Below are positions 50,100-58,317 of a stretch of DNA of 64,000 nucleotides, in pieces. This DNA is from SHZL01 sp963815185 (lineage in GTDB: Bacteria; Pseudomonadota; Gammaproteobacteria; Xanthomonadales; SZUA-36), in the NCBI GenBank assembly GCA_963815185.1, contig CAWFGC010000012.1, positions 30,096 through 94,095 on the forward strand, given 5' to 3'. The translations under genes and the position numbers were made by a program. The first letter of the stretch is position 1. Each line of letters begins with the position of its first letter. The notes under the pieces were generated by a model. The model saw nothing but the letters and a program-made list of their open reading frames with translations, ran no database searches and was not told where the DNA came from.

Positions 50100-51383
50100 C
50101 TATACGCGCAGCTTGGTAATTGACCGCATGACGTCATCAGGCAGTGCGCGGCTTTTCGCGTCGGCGAACCCCAAATCCTGCAGGTATTGATCGAGGTCCG
50201 GTTGGCGGGCGAGAAATTGCAGCACATTCCTGGGCCGATATTTGTTGCGCAAATCCGGAAAACGGATCACGCCCTTGTCGTTGCGCTCCTCCGGGTCGGC
50301 CTGAATACGATGAATCACCGAAGCGGAGACACTCAGGTTGGCCGTGGTGGGCCAATCCATTAGGGTGCGGCGTCCGCGGCCATAGCGCAGGCGCAGTGCA
50401 TCGCCAACGCGATAGACTGCGGACTCGCTGTTGTAAAGCCGGTCCTGAGGGTAACGCCGATAGATCGAGGCAAAAGACTTGTCGACCGCCAACCCTGCCG
50501 CTGCGGCTTCGTCAAGCATCCAGTGGAACGCGATGTTGGCCAGTCCGTCGTCCACATAGCCACCGCCGACATTCGCGTGCACGCCGGTGAACCAACGCTG
50601 CTGCAGCGACTGACCGGGCAGGTGTCCGGACCATATTTCGGGGCGGAAATCATAGCGCGCCTCGTCGATCGCGAGCGCCTGGCGCGCATGCCGTACGCAG
50701 CTTGCAGGAAAATTGCCAACGTGGAAACTCCGGCTTGCGACCGAAGTTTTCTTTCCTGCCGCACGAAAACGCGAACCCAGAGCCATGACCGTGTCCCAGA
50801 CGCCAAGAAAGACGACATCGACAGGCTCAAACGAGGCCAGCGGCGCTCGCCTGGACTTTTCGGCGGCGCGGTCAGTATCAATTTCACGCCGGACCTGGTC
50901 GGCAGTTTTCCCGCCGCGAGCGCGGAGATACTCGCGAAAGAATCGTGGCAGGTAGTAGGCGTCCTTCTTCGCAGGCAGGCCGAGCGACCACTGGAGGAAG
51001 CGGGTTACCGCCCTGGCGGTTGCCGCGCCCCTGCTGAATCCGAAAATGAAGACTTCATCGCCCGGCACAAGGTTGTGCACCAGAAAGGTTAGCGCGTCTT
51101 CTACGTTGGACTCGAAGCCCGCACCAAATGCCCCGCCCAGCAATTTGTCCGACGCGCTCAACAATCGGTTGGAAATACCCCGGTGCTTTGAAAGCGAGCC
51201 GACTCCGATGTCATAGTAAACGACCTGGTCGCGACGGGACTTTTCGTCGAAACTCAGAACCGAGCGGCATAACTTGAGAACGTTCGAAGGCTTGAGCACC
51301 TCGTGCCCATCTTCGCGTTTATGCTTGACGTAGGCGCTGTTCCAGGTGCCATCCAGGCAGAGGACCAATCGTCGAGGCGTCAT
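50100..51383 (-). CDS. DUF2235 (Tle1-type) alpha/beta hydrolase
   Basis: A 427-residue protein of the DUF2235 family. The N-terminal LVLCLDGTWN and the nucleophile elbow GFSRGAAT (S117), D197 (FLGVWDTV) and H269 (WFTGVHANVGGGY) give a complete hydrolase triad. Family members include phospholipase effectors (Tle1) of type VI secretion, yet no secretion genes or VgrG lie here and no signal is seen. As the first gene of the minus-strand run it may release fatty acids or act as a toxic lipase. No convincing promoter is visible upstream; CATACT with TTGGGC 17 nt before it, near 51430-51460, is the best candidate. Confidence 0.8.
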   Translation of the reverse strand: MTPRRLVLCLDGTWNSAYVKHKREDGHEVLKPSNVLKLCRSVLSFDEKSRRDQVVYYDIGVGSLSKHRGISNRLLSASDKLLGGAFGAGFESNVEDALTFLVHNLVPGDEVFIFGFSRGAATARAVTRFLQWSLGLPAKKDAYYLPRFFREYLRARGGKTADQVRREIDTDRAAEKSRRAPLASFEPVDVVFLGVWDTVMALGSRFRAAGKKTSVASRSFHVGNFPASCVRHARQALAIDEARYDFRPEIWSGHLPGQSLQQRWFTGVHANVGGGYVDDGLANIAFHWMLDEAAAAGLAVDKSFASIYRRYPQDRLYNSESAVYRVGDALRLRYGRGRRTLMDWPTTANLSVSASVIHRIQADPEERNDKGVIRFPDLRNKYRPRNVLQFLARQPDLDQYLQDLGFADAKSRALPDDVMRSITKLRV

Positions 51384-51517
51384 CTTCTCGGCCTCGATTA
51401 CATTGGTTCGAGCCAGGACGAGGCAGTAGTATGAGAAGTACTAACGCCTTTGCCCAAGACGCCGATATGTAGTGAATAGCCAGTCACAACGCTCCGTTCC
51501 TTGGTCGTTGCAAAAAC

Positions 51518-52044
51518 TTATCGCGCCAGCCCATCATAACCGAAACCATGCCGGGCATGCCACAACGCCTGTGCGGGCCCGGATGACAAATCCGCGGGCC
51601 GAAGACGGCGCTCACCACCGACGCCGTGAATGCCGGCATGAACGTGGATGAAGCCTTCGCCGTTCGCATTGATCCCTACGGAATTGGACTCGCCGGGCTG
51701 CAGTACGGGGGTAACGCCACCGCCTCCCAGACGCCGTCAGCGGCAGCAACCGCATCCAGCAAGTGGTTCGGATATCCGGTCTCCGCCACCGTGGCAAGCC
51801 CAATATACCGATCGTAGCCGGGGTCTCCGCTCATGGGCACTGGCCCCAACTCAAAAAGCTGGAACGCCTTGGTATGTGTCGCGATGACCGACGGCGAGAG
51901 GGGCTGCCCCAGAGTCGCATTCGTGATCTTGACCTGGTACAAGCGGTCGTTGTTGTGGCCCGCCATGGCAGCAGGCGTCAGGGCCATGGTGCAGGCGGCA
52001 AGGGCGGCGCCCTGCAACGCGATTTTCGAGATGAACTTCTTCAC
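51518..52044 (-). pseudogene. Secreted spondin-domain protein, frameshifted
   Basis: The signal peptide MKKFISKIALQGAALAACTM is followed by LYQVKITNATLGQPLSPSVIATHTKAFQLFELG, the pattern of bacterial Spondin_N proteins. The frame then breaks near 51690 after GVWEAV. In the next frame the reading continues as GVTPVLQPGESNSVGINANGEG and ends at 51518, giving the expected spondin end (PGESNSV). Reconstructed length is about 175 residues. Bacterial spondin proteins are secreted and of unknown function. Downstream, the coding frame lies next to the DUF2235 gene start. Confidence 0.72.
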
Positions 52045-52122
52045 ATGATTATCTCCTTTGGTGGTAGCGTACGAGTGTGTACGGGATGGTTCAGAGTGAA
52101 ACCTGACCTTACCGGCGAGTTG

Positions 52123-52148
52123 TCACAGACTTATCACGAAAGCTTCAC
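52123..52148 (+). promoter_or_regulatory. Three TCAC repeats with 11-bp period
   Basis: TCAC occurs at 52123, 52134 and 52145, exactly 11 bp apart, within TTGTCACAGAC, TTATCACGAAA and GCTTCACGATT. This resembles Pho-box-type sites for OmpR/PhoB-family regulators. The orientation does not point to the spondin gene (minus strand), so the role is doubtful. Confidence 0.35.
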
Positions 52149-52290
52149 GATTCCGTTGCGCCAAACGTGAATATCTACCGCCTCATCGCTGGCTTTATTG
52201 TTCTCCGGATGAAGCGTTGGCCGAGTACTGAATGATCGGCGCGAAGACCTCTGCCCCATGAATTTCTGCAAGACGGCGCCTTAATTCTGC

Positions 52291-53388
52291 TTATCTCTTG
52301 ATCGCACGCACTACGCTGTAATGCCCGGTGAGGAAGCGGGTCGGCCAGCGGCCCATCGGTTCAAAGCGGTGCTGGAAGTCGACGAACCGGGCCTGCCAGG
52401 TCCGAGGCGCCCAGCGTTGCATCAAGGCGGCCAAAGCGACCATCAATACCCTGGGGCAGTGCACCGCGGGTTCGAGTCGCTCGACCCGCAGGCCGTTCGC
52501 TTCCAGCACCCGGCATAGTTCCGCGGCGCCCAAAGTGGCGCCCACATAGTATGGAATCAGGCCAAGGCGTTGTAGCCAGTTTACCGGCAGGAGCATGCGC
52601 AGCCGGATAATCGGGTTGGCCGGGTTATCGAGTGAAATAAGCAATTGCCCGCCGGGTTCCAGCACGCGTGCCAGTTCGCCGATCGCTTTCCGCAGGTCTT
52701 GCTTCTGCATGAAGTGGTCAAGCGTGGAGTTCGATACGACCAAGTCGAAAATGCCATCGGGGAACGGCAACTTGCGAACGTCCCCGACAACGGCCTTCAA
52801 GCCGTTACTCGACTGCTGTGCCAAGTGGACGGTGCCTTCAGCGATATCGATGCCGTACACCTCGCGTGCACGGGTTTGCAAAAAAGGCATCAGGCCCCCG
52901 CCGTAGACTTCGTCCCACAGGTCGGTCTTCAGCGCGCACTGCGACCTGCCCGGAACGAGCATACGCTCCAACAGGCGTTGATAAATGGCGTCGCTGCATT
53001 GGCGCCAGAGCCGTTGCCGGCCCCGGTCATGATAGTGACCGGCCGACCGCTGCCAGCGCTCGGTCTCAGTACCCGCGCCGCATCCGGAGCCGGGCTGCCG
53101 CACCAGTTTCCGTGACCAGACTTTGCCCTGGACTTCGACCAGCCACCAGGCCAGCCGTTGGCGAAATGGCAATCCCGATGTCATTACCGCATCGTATTCA
53201 AGCGTGGGCCTTGCGCCCCGGTGCAATTTGAAACGGCCCACGCCAGCACTGAGGTTGAGTACCAGATTGCGCGACCGGGCTTCGAGCATCAAAGCGGCGA
53301 GTACCTGCCGGTAAAGTCCATCATCGCGGCTTCGGCCCAGGTCATAACCGATGGCCGGCGTTAAAAGCGTATTGCCATCCTGGCGCAA
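52291..53388 (-). CDS. SAM-dependent methyltransferase fused to the C-terminal half of a GNAT domain
   Basis: A 365-residue open frame. Residues 1-90 match the end of long GNAT proteins (TPAIGYDLGRSRDDGLYRQVLAALMLEARS, LNLSAGVGRFKLHRGARPTLEYDAV). Residues 130-360 are a class I methyltransferase: VYGIDIAEGTVHLAQQ, VVGDVRKLPFPDGIFDLVVSNSTLDHF, LARVLEPGGQLLISLDN. The two parts are in frame without a gap, so this was probably a GNAT-methyltransferase fusion whose N-terminal GNAT half is frameshifted (next entry). The methyl acceptor is unknown. The in-frame linkage could also come from gene fusion during decay. Confidence 0.7.
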   Translation of the reverse strand: MRQDGNTLLTPAIGYDLGRSRDDGLYRQVLAALMLEARSRNLVLNLSAGVGRFKLHRGARPTLEYDAVMTSGLPFRQRLAWWLVEVQGKVWSRKLVRQPGSGCGAGTETERWQRSAGHYHDRGRQRLWRQCSDAIYQRLLERMLVPGRSQCALKTDLWDEVYGGGLMPFLQTRAREVYGIDIAEGTVHLAQQSSNGLKAVVGDVRKLPFPDGIFDLVVSNSTLDHFMQKQDLRKAIGELARVLEPGGQLLISLDNPANPIIRLRMLLPVNWLQRLGLIPYYVGATLGAAELCRVLEANGLRVERLEPAVHCPRVLMVALAALMQRWAPRTWQARFVDFQHRFEPMGRWPTRFLTGHYSVVRAIKR

Positions 53389-53790
53389 AGTATCATGGCC
53401 ACGATTTCCCGATCGTTTTTCAGGAAAATGCCTTCGCAGAATTCTCCGTGCAAAGTCAGCTCGAAAAAGCGACGGTTGAATTGCGGGTTGAGGCGGCTAT
53501 ACTTGCCACGTACAGGCCCCTGTAGAGGGTCTCGAGCCTGGCGGCGTCGCCGGTTTCCAGCGCATCCATTCGTACGGCTCGCAGCCGCTTTCCCAGCAGT
53601 GCAATGTCGCGGGTATTTTCCTTCCAATCTGCGGGTTGGCTGCACGAGGCAGCATCGTTTACCCACCACGCACAGGCCCCGACCGCTTTGTGATCAATGT
53701 GCACACCGACCTGGAAACCACGAAGGCCGATGGATCGGGTACAGAAGCCGAAATCTTCGATGTAGCGCGTGCATGGCCAACGTGCGCTGT
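53383..53790 (-). pseudogene. N-terminal GNAT half, broken by two frameshifts
   Basis: Read in two other frames, the region continues the GNAT upstream of the methyltransferase: RYIEDFGFCTRSIGLRGFQVGVHID, then LETLYRGLYV, a one-base loss near 53504-53506, then KYSRLNPQFNRRFFELTLHGEF up to REIVAMILCA, and a second shift near 53383 into RQDGNTLLTPAIGYD. All three blocks belong to one domain type. The true start is not clear, since the divergent TlpA gene begins at 53817. Two indels in 130 bases suggest decay or a poor assembly spot. Confidence 0.65.
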
Positions 53791-53816
53791 GCGGCAGAAC
53801 TGATAAACTTGGTCGC

Positions 53817-54323
53817 ATGAAATACCTGCTCGCATCCCTCTTTGTCATACTGGCCTGCATTCCTTCCTTTGGAAGCGCCACCCCGGGCGAGGTTTCGATT
53901 GGTGGAAATTTGCGCGAAACGCCAATGCAAGGCCTCAACGGGCCTTCGGTACTGCTCTCCGACTATCGCGGCAAACCATTGGTCATTAACGTTTGGGCAA
54001 GCTACTGCGGCCCCTGTTTGGCCGAAATGGGTTCGCTCGAACGACTATGGCGGCGCTATGGCAATCGATTTAGCATAATAGGCATCTCTATCGACGACTA
54101 CCCGGATCGCGCTAAGGCTTTTCTCGCCAAGGCGGAGACGACATTTCCACAATACATAGATCACAAGCTGATACTGGAGAACATGCTTGGTGCCAATACC
54201 ATTCCGCTCACGCTTCTGGTCGATGCGCAAGGCCGTGTGCTTCTGAAAGTTCGTGGCGCACGGGAATGGGATAGTCCGGATTCCATCCGGGTGATCGGTG
54301 AGACCTACCACATCGAAATGTAA
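53817..54323 (+). CDS. TlpA-like thiol-disulfide oxidoreductase
   Basis: A 168-residue exported thioredoxin-fold protein. Signal peptide MKYLLASLFVILACIPSFG, active-site motif CGPC (C64-C67) in VWASYCGPCLAE, and the cis-Pro region IPLTLLVDAQGRV. It would reduce or exchange disulfides in the periplasm, for example in cytochrome c maturation, which fits the two cytochromes c nearby (inference). The ATG at 53817 is preferred over the upstream frame because it gives the signal peptide. Confidence 0.88.
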   Translation: MKYLLASLFVILACIPSFGSATPGEVSIGGNLRETPMQGLNGPSVLLSDYRGKPLVINVWASYCGPCLAEMGSLERLWRRYGNRFSIIGISIDDYPDRAKAFLAKAETTFPQYIDHKLILENMLGANTIPLTLLVDAQGRVLLKVRGAREWDSPDSIRVIGETYHIEM

Positions 54324-54452
54324 GTCTTTCGAAACCTGCAGTCTTTCCTGCAGCGTAGTTGTCGACTTGCATTCGGCAACTTGATGGTGTGAAAATCCGA
54401 TGAACAAGTGCAGTCTTCAAGCAGGATTGCCGGTCCCGGGGAAGTGAATTCG

Positions 54453-55355
54453 ATGAGAGCAGCAGGCCTGATTCCAGTTTTGAGTGTCTTGTTGGCGCTA
54501 TGTAGCGCCGCGGGCGATGTTGCGGCTGGAGACAAAGGGGGGAAGAAAACCAGGGACTATGAGATAGCGCAAACTTATCCCTACCCGCCATGGGACGTCG
54601 GTCCTTTGCAGGGTGTCAGCATCGATGTCATGTTGGCCATTTGTGAGGCCAACCGGCCAATGAAATGCCGCTTCAAAGCGATGCCGTCCGAGCAATGTTT
54701 CGATAGCGACAGCGATGGCAATCCAATCGTTGGCCGCGCACTGGCATCGGGCAAATTCGATGGTTGCCTGACCTGGTTCAGGACACCCGCGCGCGAGCAG
54801 CTTGGCGCGGAATTCGGTAATCCCTACAGCAGGGGCTCGACGCCGCAACTCATCGCCAGCAACACCAATACAGATTTTAACGTCCTCGGAGACATTGGAA
54901 GTCTCGGTGGTGCCAACGTTGCTTTCTTCGCCGGATTTTTCAGCGATGCCGCTTGCCTGAGCAGCCATTACTCTGATTTCAACGTCGAGATTTCTGCAAG
55001 CGATGATGCAGCCCGGGAAAATCTGGTGAAGGCGTTGCTGGCCGGGGATGTAGATCTGGTCTTTTGGGACAACCTCAGCACGGCGCCTGCCGGTACGCAC
55101 CTCGTCGGTGTACCCGTTGCATCCTGTGGACCGGATGAATTGGGTTTGGCCGTATACCCGCCCAGCAAGGGCAAAAAGGATAAGGCCGATGCCTTGAGGC
55201 GGGATTACAACTGCGGCCTGGCACTGATCCGGCTGAATGGCGAGCTCGAGGAAATATGCTCCAGCTCCCCCTACCCGGGCGGTGACCCCGCCTGCCGGCT
55301 GGACGGGCCGCTGCCAACCGTCCAATGCCTGGAGGAAAACCGGCACGGCAAATAG
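54453..55355 (+). CDS. Periplasmic substrate-binding protein, SBP_bac_3-like
   Basis: A 300-residue exported protein. The ATG at 54453 gives the signal peptide MRAAGLIPVLSVLLALCSAAG. The order of elements resembles family-3 binding proteins and quinoprotein-associated periplasmic proteins: TYPYPPWDVGPLQGVSIDVMLAICEA, LASGKFDGCLTWFRTPAREQ, LLAGDVDLVFWDNLST. Eight Cys, several of them C-terminal (NCGLALIRL, ICSSSPYPGGDPACRLDG), are unusual for transport proteins and fit disulfides introduced with help from the TlpA protein upstream. No ABC permease is adjacent, so it may be a sensor or methanol-dehydrogenase-type accessory protein. Confidence 0.65.
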   Translation: MRAAGLIPVLSVLLALCSAAGDVAAGDKGGKKTRDYEIAQTYPYPPWDVGPLQGVSIDVMLAICEANRPMKCRFKAMPSEQCFDSDSDGNPIVGRALASGKFDGCLTWFRTPAREQLGAEFGNPYSRGSTPQLIASNTNTDFNVLGDIGSLGGANVAFFAGFFSDAACLSSHYSDFNVEISASDDAARENLVKALLAGDVDLVFWDNLSTAPAGTHLVGVPVASCGPDELGLAVYPPSKGKKDKADALRRDYNCGLALIRLNGELEEICSSSPYPGGDPACRLDGPLPTVQCLEENRHGK

Positions 55356-55387
55356 TCATAAATAGTGACGATCCAGGTTGATGGCCC

Positions 55388-55526
55388 GTGGTTTCCAAGG
55401 CCTCTTCTGAACCCATTCTCATCGTCGGCGCCGGTGTTGCCGGGCTAAACAATTGCCTGTGAGCTTGCGCGTCGCCCGGATGTTCCCCAAGCTTTAGAAG
55501 GGTCGGCTCGACCCGGTCTTATTTGA
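55388..55526 (+). pseudogene. 5' stump of a flavoprotein (Rossmann) gene
   Basis: From GTG 55388 the frame reads SKASSEPILIVGAGVAGL then stops at 55462. A one-base shift in the AAA at 55447-55449 restores TIACELARR, so the original was the GxGxxG FAD-binding start of an oxidoreductase. The open frame then ends at 55526 without any further conserved motif. Only about 45 codons remain. Confidence 0.6.
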
Positions 55527-55624
55527 ATTTTCAGGCTCAGAGATGGGAGCAAGAGTCTGCCTCCTCTGCTGGGTTCCCTGCGCTGTGAAAAAGGTGGTCT
55601 ATACTTCTTAAAAGAGAGGAGTAA

Positions 55625-55642
55625 ATGGTCTTTGAGGGCTGA
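55625..55642 (+). other. Short upstream ORF (MVFEG) in the leader of the coiled-coil gene
   Basis: ATG GTC TTT GAG GGC TGA, preceded by AGAGGAG at 55615-55621, 3 nt before the ATG. GAGGG within this ORF is also the likely ribosome site of the next gene, whose ATG lies 4 nt after the stop. Translation of the small ORF could regulate the downstream start. Speculative. Confidence 0.3.
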
Positions 55643-55646
55643 TCAC

Positions 55647-58304
55647 ATGAATTCAATAAAAGACATCTTTCATTCCCAAACGTTCCTGATCAGTATTGTT
55701 TTCACGCTCATTTTCTGTTCGGACGTTTCCCCAGCGCAAATGAATGCCATGGACGTCCAGACAGTCCATGTAAAGGAAAAGGGGATAACGAGTGAAGTCC
55801 AATACTTCATTGAACAGGACGGTGGCGGCATCCAGCTTCGATTCAGCGTCAAACCCGTCAAGGGGCGCGGGCGGGAAAATTATGAAGCACGCGATGTACA
55901 GCTCAAGCTCGGCGAAAAGTGGCTGATCCCCGGCGGTCTTGACATTCATTCAGACGGATCGCCAACCGGGTCCGGGAGCGGTGGGGTCATAACGCCCGGT
56001 GTCCACATCGGAAAAAGTGAAAGTGAATCAATCCCAGGCAGTGGTTCTTCGGGCGGAACGGCCACATCTACGGCTTCTTCGCCTGCCACAACATCCTCAG
56101 GCAAAACAAGGAAATCCAGGTCGGTGGGGGTCTCGGTTGATTTGGGTTCTCTATTCGGCAAGAAAAAGCCTGTTCCAGTCACCATTACCGAAGGGTCCTT
56201 CGATGTCACGGGCAGCGGCAGCGAACTTAAACAGGCGGTACTGCGTTTTGTGCTGGTCCATAAGGACAAACCGGGCCGGAACATTACCGTCAATAAGACG
56301 CTGGATGTTGAGATACCTGCGGCCCTGTCCGGCAATCCGCAAACGCAGCCGCAACCGGCCGTTCCGGTCCCGCAGGCGGCGCCCGCAGCGGCCGCTTCCA
56401 AACCGCAAAGGCCCTGCGAAGTCGTCAAGAAACTGTTCGAAGCGGAAACACTGAAGAGCTACAAGCTGGCCCGCGAATGCGCCGAGCATCAGGACAAAGT
56501 GGAACACCTGACTGAGGAAAATCAGGACCGGGACCATGAATACCGGGGCCGGCAGGACGAAGCTGACCGATGCCAGGAGAAACTTGAGGAATTGAAGAAG
56601 AAAAACGACGATCTCAACGATCAAATCAGGGCCATGATCGACCGGCAGTTTGCGGACAACCGGGGAGTCACGACCGACGGCACGGAAGCCGGACGCCTGG
56701 GTTTTCAAAACCGCGTAAGGATTCCGGGCACTTCGGTCGATGTCTGGGTTTGGGGCCCGTCGGCTTCAGACGCGCTGGGGGATTACATAAAGAAGAGTTC
56801 GCGATTAAAGGAGCTGGTAAACCAACTGAAACAATTTGAAGCCCAAATCGCCGCGGCTGAGAAGGACTGCAAGCAGAAAAAAGAAGACGCCGAAAATGCG
56901 GCCGCGCAATCCCGCGAGGCAAACGCGCGGCTTGAAGAAGAAGAAAATGCATTGAAGCATTGTAAAGAAGAAAGGCGCTCCACCGAGGAAAATATCGCGC
57001 AGTTAGGCCTGGAACTGGAGGCCTGCCGCAAAGAAATGGAAAAACTGCTGGAGGAAGCGGGGCAGCGCGAGGCGGATATCCTGGGCGTGCCCGAGACCGG
57101 TCATCAAGGGAGCATCGATGCGGCCAAAGACGGGATCAAGGAAGCGGAAGAAAAGATCCATGATCTCAGCGATGATCTCAGGGACAACCGTTCCCGGGCG
57201 CAACATCACGGCGGGCCGTCCAGCGCGTCCGGTTCCGGCGCCCCCTGTCCGAAGGAAGCGGAAGAAGATCGGTGGGAAGCGCTTGCGGAGGACATGCAGA
57301 ATGACATCGATATACTGAAACGCGAGTTGGATGAGAGAAGGAAAAAATTGGCCGAGCTGGAAGACTGGGCGCGCAAGACCAGGGCAGAGTTCGAGGGGTC
57401 GGTCGGATGGCAGGGGGATGGTGCATCGCCGGTCGAAGCATCCGCACTGATCGATCAAATGAAAGAGCAGCAGCGTCAAATCGAGCGCTTGCAACGGGAC
57501 ATCGAAGATCTGACCCGGAGGATTGAACAAACACAGGAGGCCTATGCAAAGGAAATTCAGAAAGTGGCGGAGGAAATCAGCGATGAATGCAAGAAGAAGG
57601 CGTTAGAGCAAGAGCAGCGCGATGACGCCGAGCGCCGGCGAAACGCTGAGGCAGCAAAACAAAAACCCCGGCCGCCTGTTAAAGAATACGCGCAACCGCA
57701 GCCATTGTCGCAGGATGAAGTGATCTCCGCTCTGGGGGACCTCGTGACCCGGTGCTGGTCAGACGTCCGGGATTCCATGTATGAATTTCCCAATGGGTCA
57801 AAGATCGTCAACCAGGGCTGCAACTGCTGCGAGAAGACGATTTTGGCCGCGCTTTCAACCAAGCTCGCGGACCGGTACTTTTCCTATATTGCGGAACACG
57901 TGGCGATAGAACTTGCCAGTAAATTGATCGGCGCGGGCGTCAGCGAGGCGGTTGGAGATGCCGTGACGAACTATGTTTCACGCGCGACTGCCGAAGTGGT
58001 CCAGTACGCGGCCGGAAAGACCTCCGAAACCGTGAGCCAAGCCGTGGGCAATGCGCTGAGCGAATGGGCGCACTCGGGACCGGCCATTACGTTTGAGCAC
58101 GCAATTTCCCCCTGTAAAATCGAGGCCGCGCTCACCTACAATCCCAGGACGCGCATCTTGTCCGGACCGATCAAATGCACCAGCTCCGATCCGAATTGCC
58201 CAAAAGAATCGCTGTACTGGTTTGAAGCGGAACTCCAAAAACAGGGAGCAGGTGCCGCGATCAACACCGAAAATATCCAACCCACCCTTCATTTGCTGCG
58301 GTAA
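55647..58304 (+). CDS. Large secreted coiled-coil protein of unknown function
   Basis: An 885-residue exported protein. The ATG at 55647 gives a signal peptide ending near CSDVSPAQ; GAGGG lies 8 nt upstream. Residues 35-95 and 165-225 are beta-rich. A Gly/Ser/Thr-rich linker (about 105-155) and a Pro/Ala-rich linker (about 235-260) separate them from long coiled coils (about 270-345, 385-500 and 555-665, for example EEKIHDLSDDLRDNRSR). The C-terminal 190 residues form a Cys-containing region (IVNQGCNCCEKTILAALS, AISPCKIEAALTYNPRTRILSGPIKC). I recognise no family. The architecture recalls surface or periplasmic spacer proteins. It is monocistronic and ends just before a convergent gene. Confidence 0.75.
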   Translation: MNSIKDIFHSQTFLISIVFTLIFCSDVSPAQMNAMDVQTVHVKEKGITSEVQYFIEQDGGGIQLRFSVKPVKGRGRENYEARDVQLKLGEKWLIPGGLDIHSDGSPTGSGSGGVITPGVHIGKSESESIPGSGSSGGTATSTASSPATTSSGKTRKSRSVGVSVDLGSLFGKKKPVPVTITEGSFDVTGSGSELKQAVLRFVLVHKDKPGRNITVNKTLDVEIPAALSGNPQTQPQPAVPVPQAAPAAAASKPQRPCEVVKKLFEAETLKSYKLARECAEHQDKVEHLTEENQDRDHEYRGRQDEADRCQEKLEELKKKNDDLNDQIRAMIDRQFADNRGVTTDGTEAGRLGFQNRVRIPGTSVDVWVWGPSASDALGDYIKKSSRLKELVNQLKQFEAQIAAAEKDCKQKKEDAENAAAQSREANARLEEEENALKHCKEERRSTEENIAQLGLELEACRKEMEKLLEEAGQREADILGVPETGHQGSIDAAKDGIKEAEEKIHDLSDDLRDNRSRAQHHGGPSSASGSGAPCPKEAEEDRWEALAEDMQNDIDILKRELDERRKKLAELEDWARKTRAEFEGSVGWQGDGASPVEASALIDQMKEQQRQIERLQRDIEDLTRRIEQTQEAYAKEIQKVAEEISDECKKKALEQEQRDDAERRRNAEAAKQKPRPPVKEYAQPQPLSQDEVISALGDLVTRCWSDVRDSMYEFPNGSKIVNQGCNCCEKTILAALSTKLADRYFSYIAEHVAIELASKLIGAGVSEAVGDAVTNYVSRATAEVVQYAAGKTSETVSQAVGNALSEWAHSGPAITFEHAISPCKIEAALTYNPRTRILSGPIKCTSSDPNCPKESLYWFEAELQKQGAGAAINTENIQPTLHLLR

Positions 58305-58317
58305 GTGTCAACAGGCC

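Noticed and set aside
50100..51383. Type VI secretion lipase effector
   Set aside because: The DUF2235 triad fits Tle1, but no VgrG, PAAR, immunity or T6SS gene lies in the window, so effector status is not supported.
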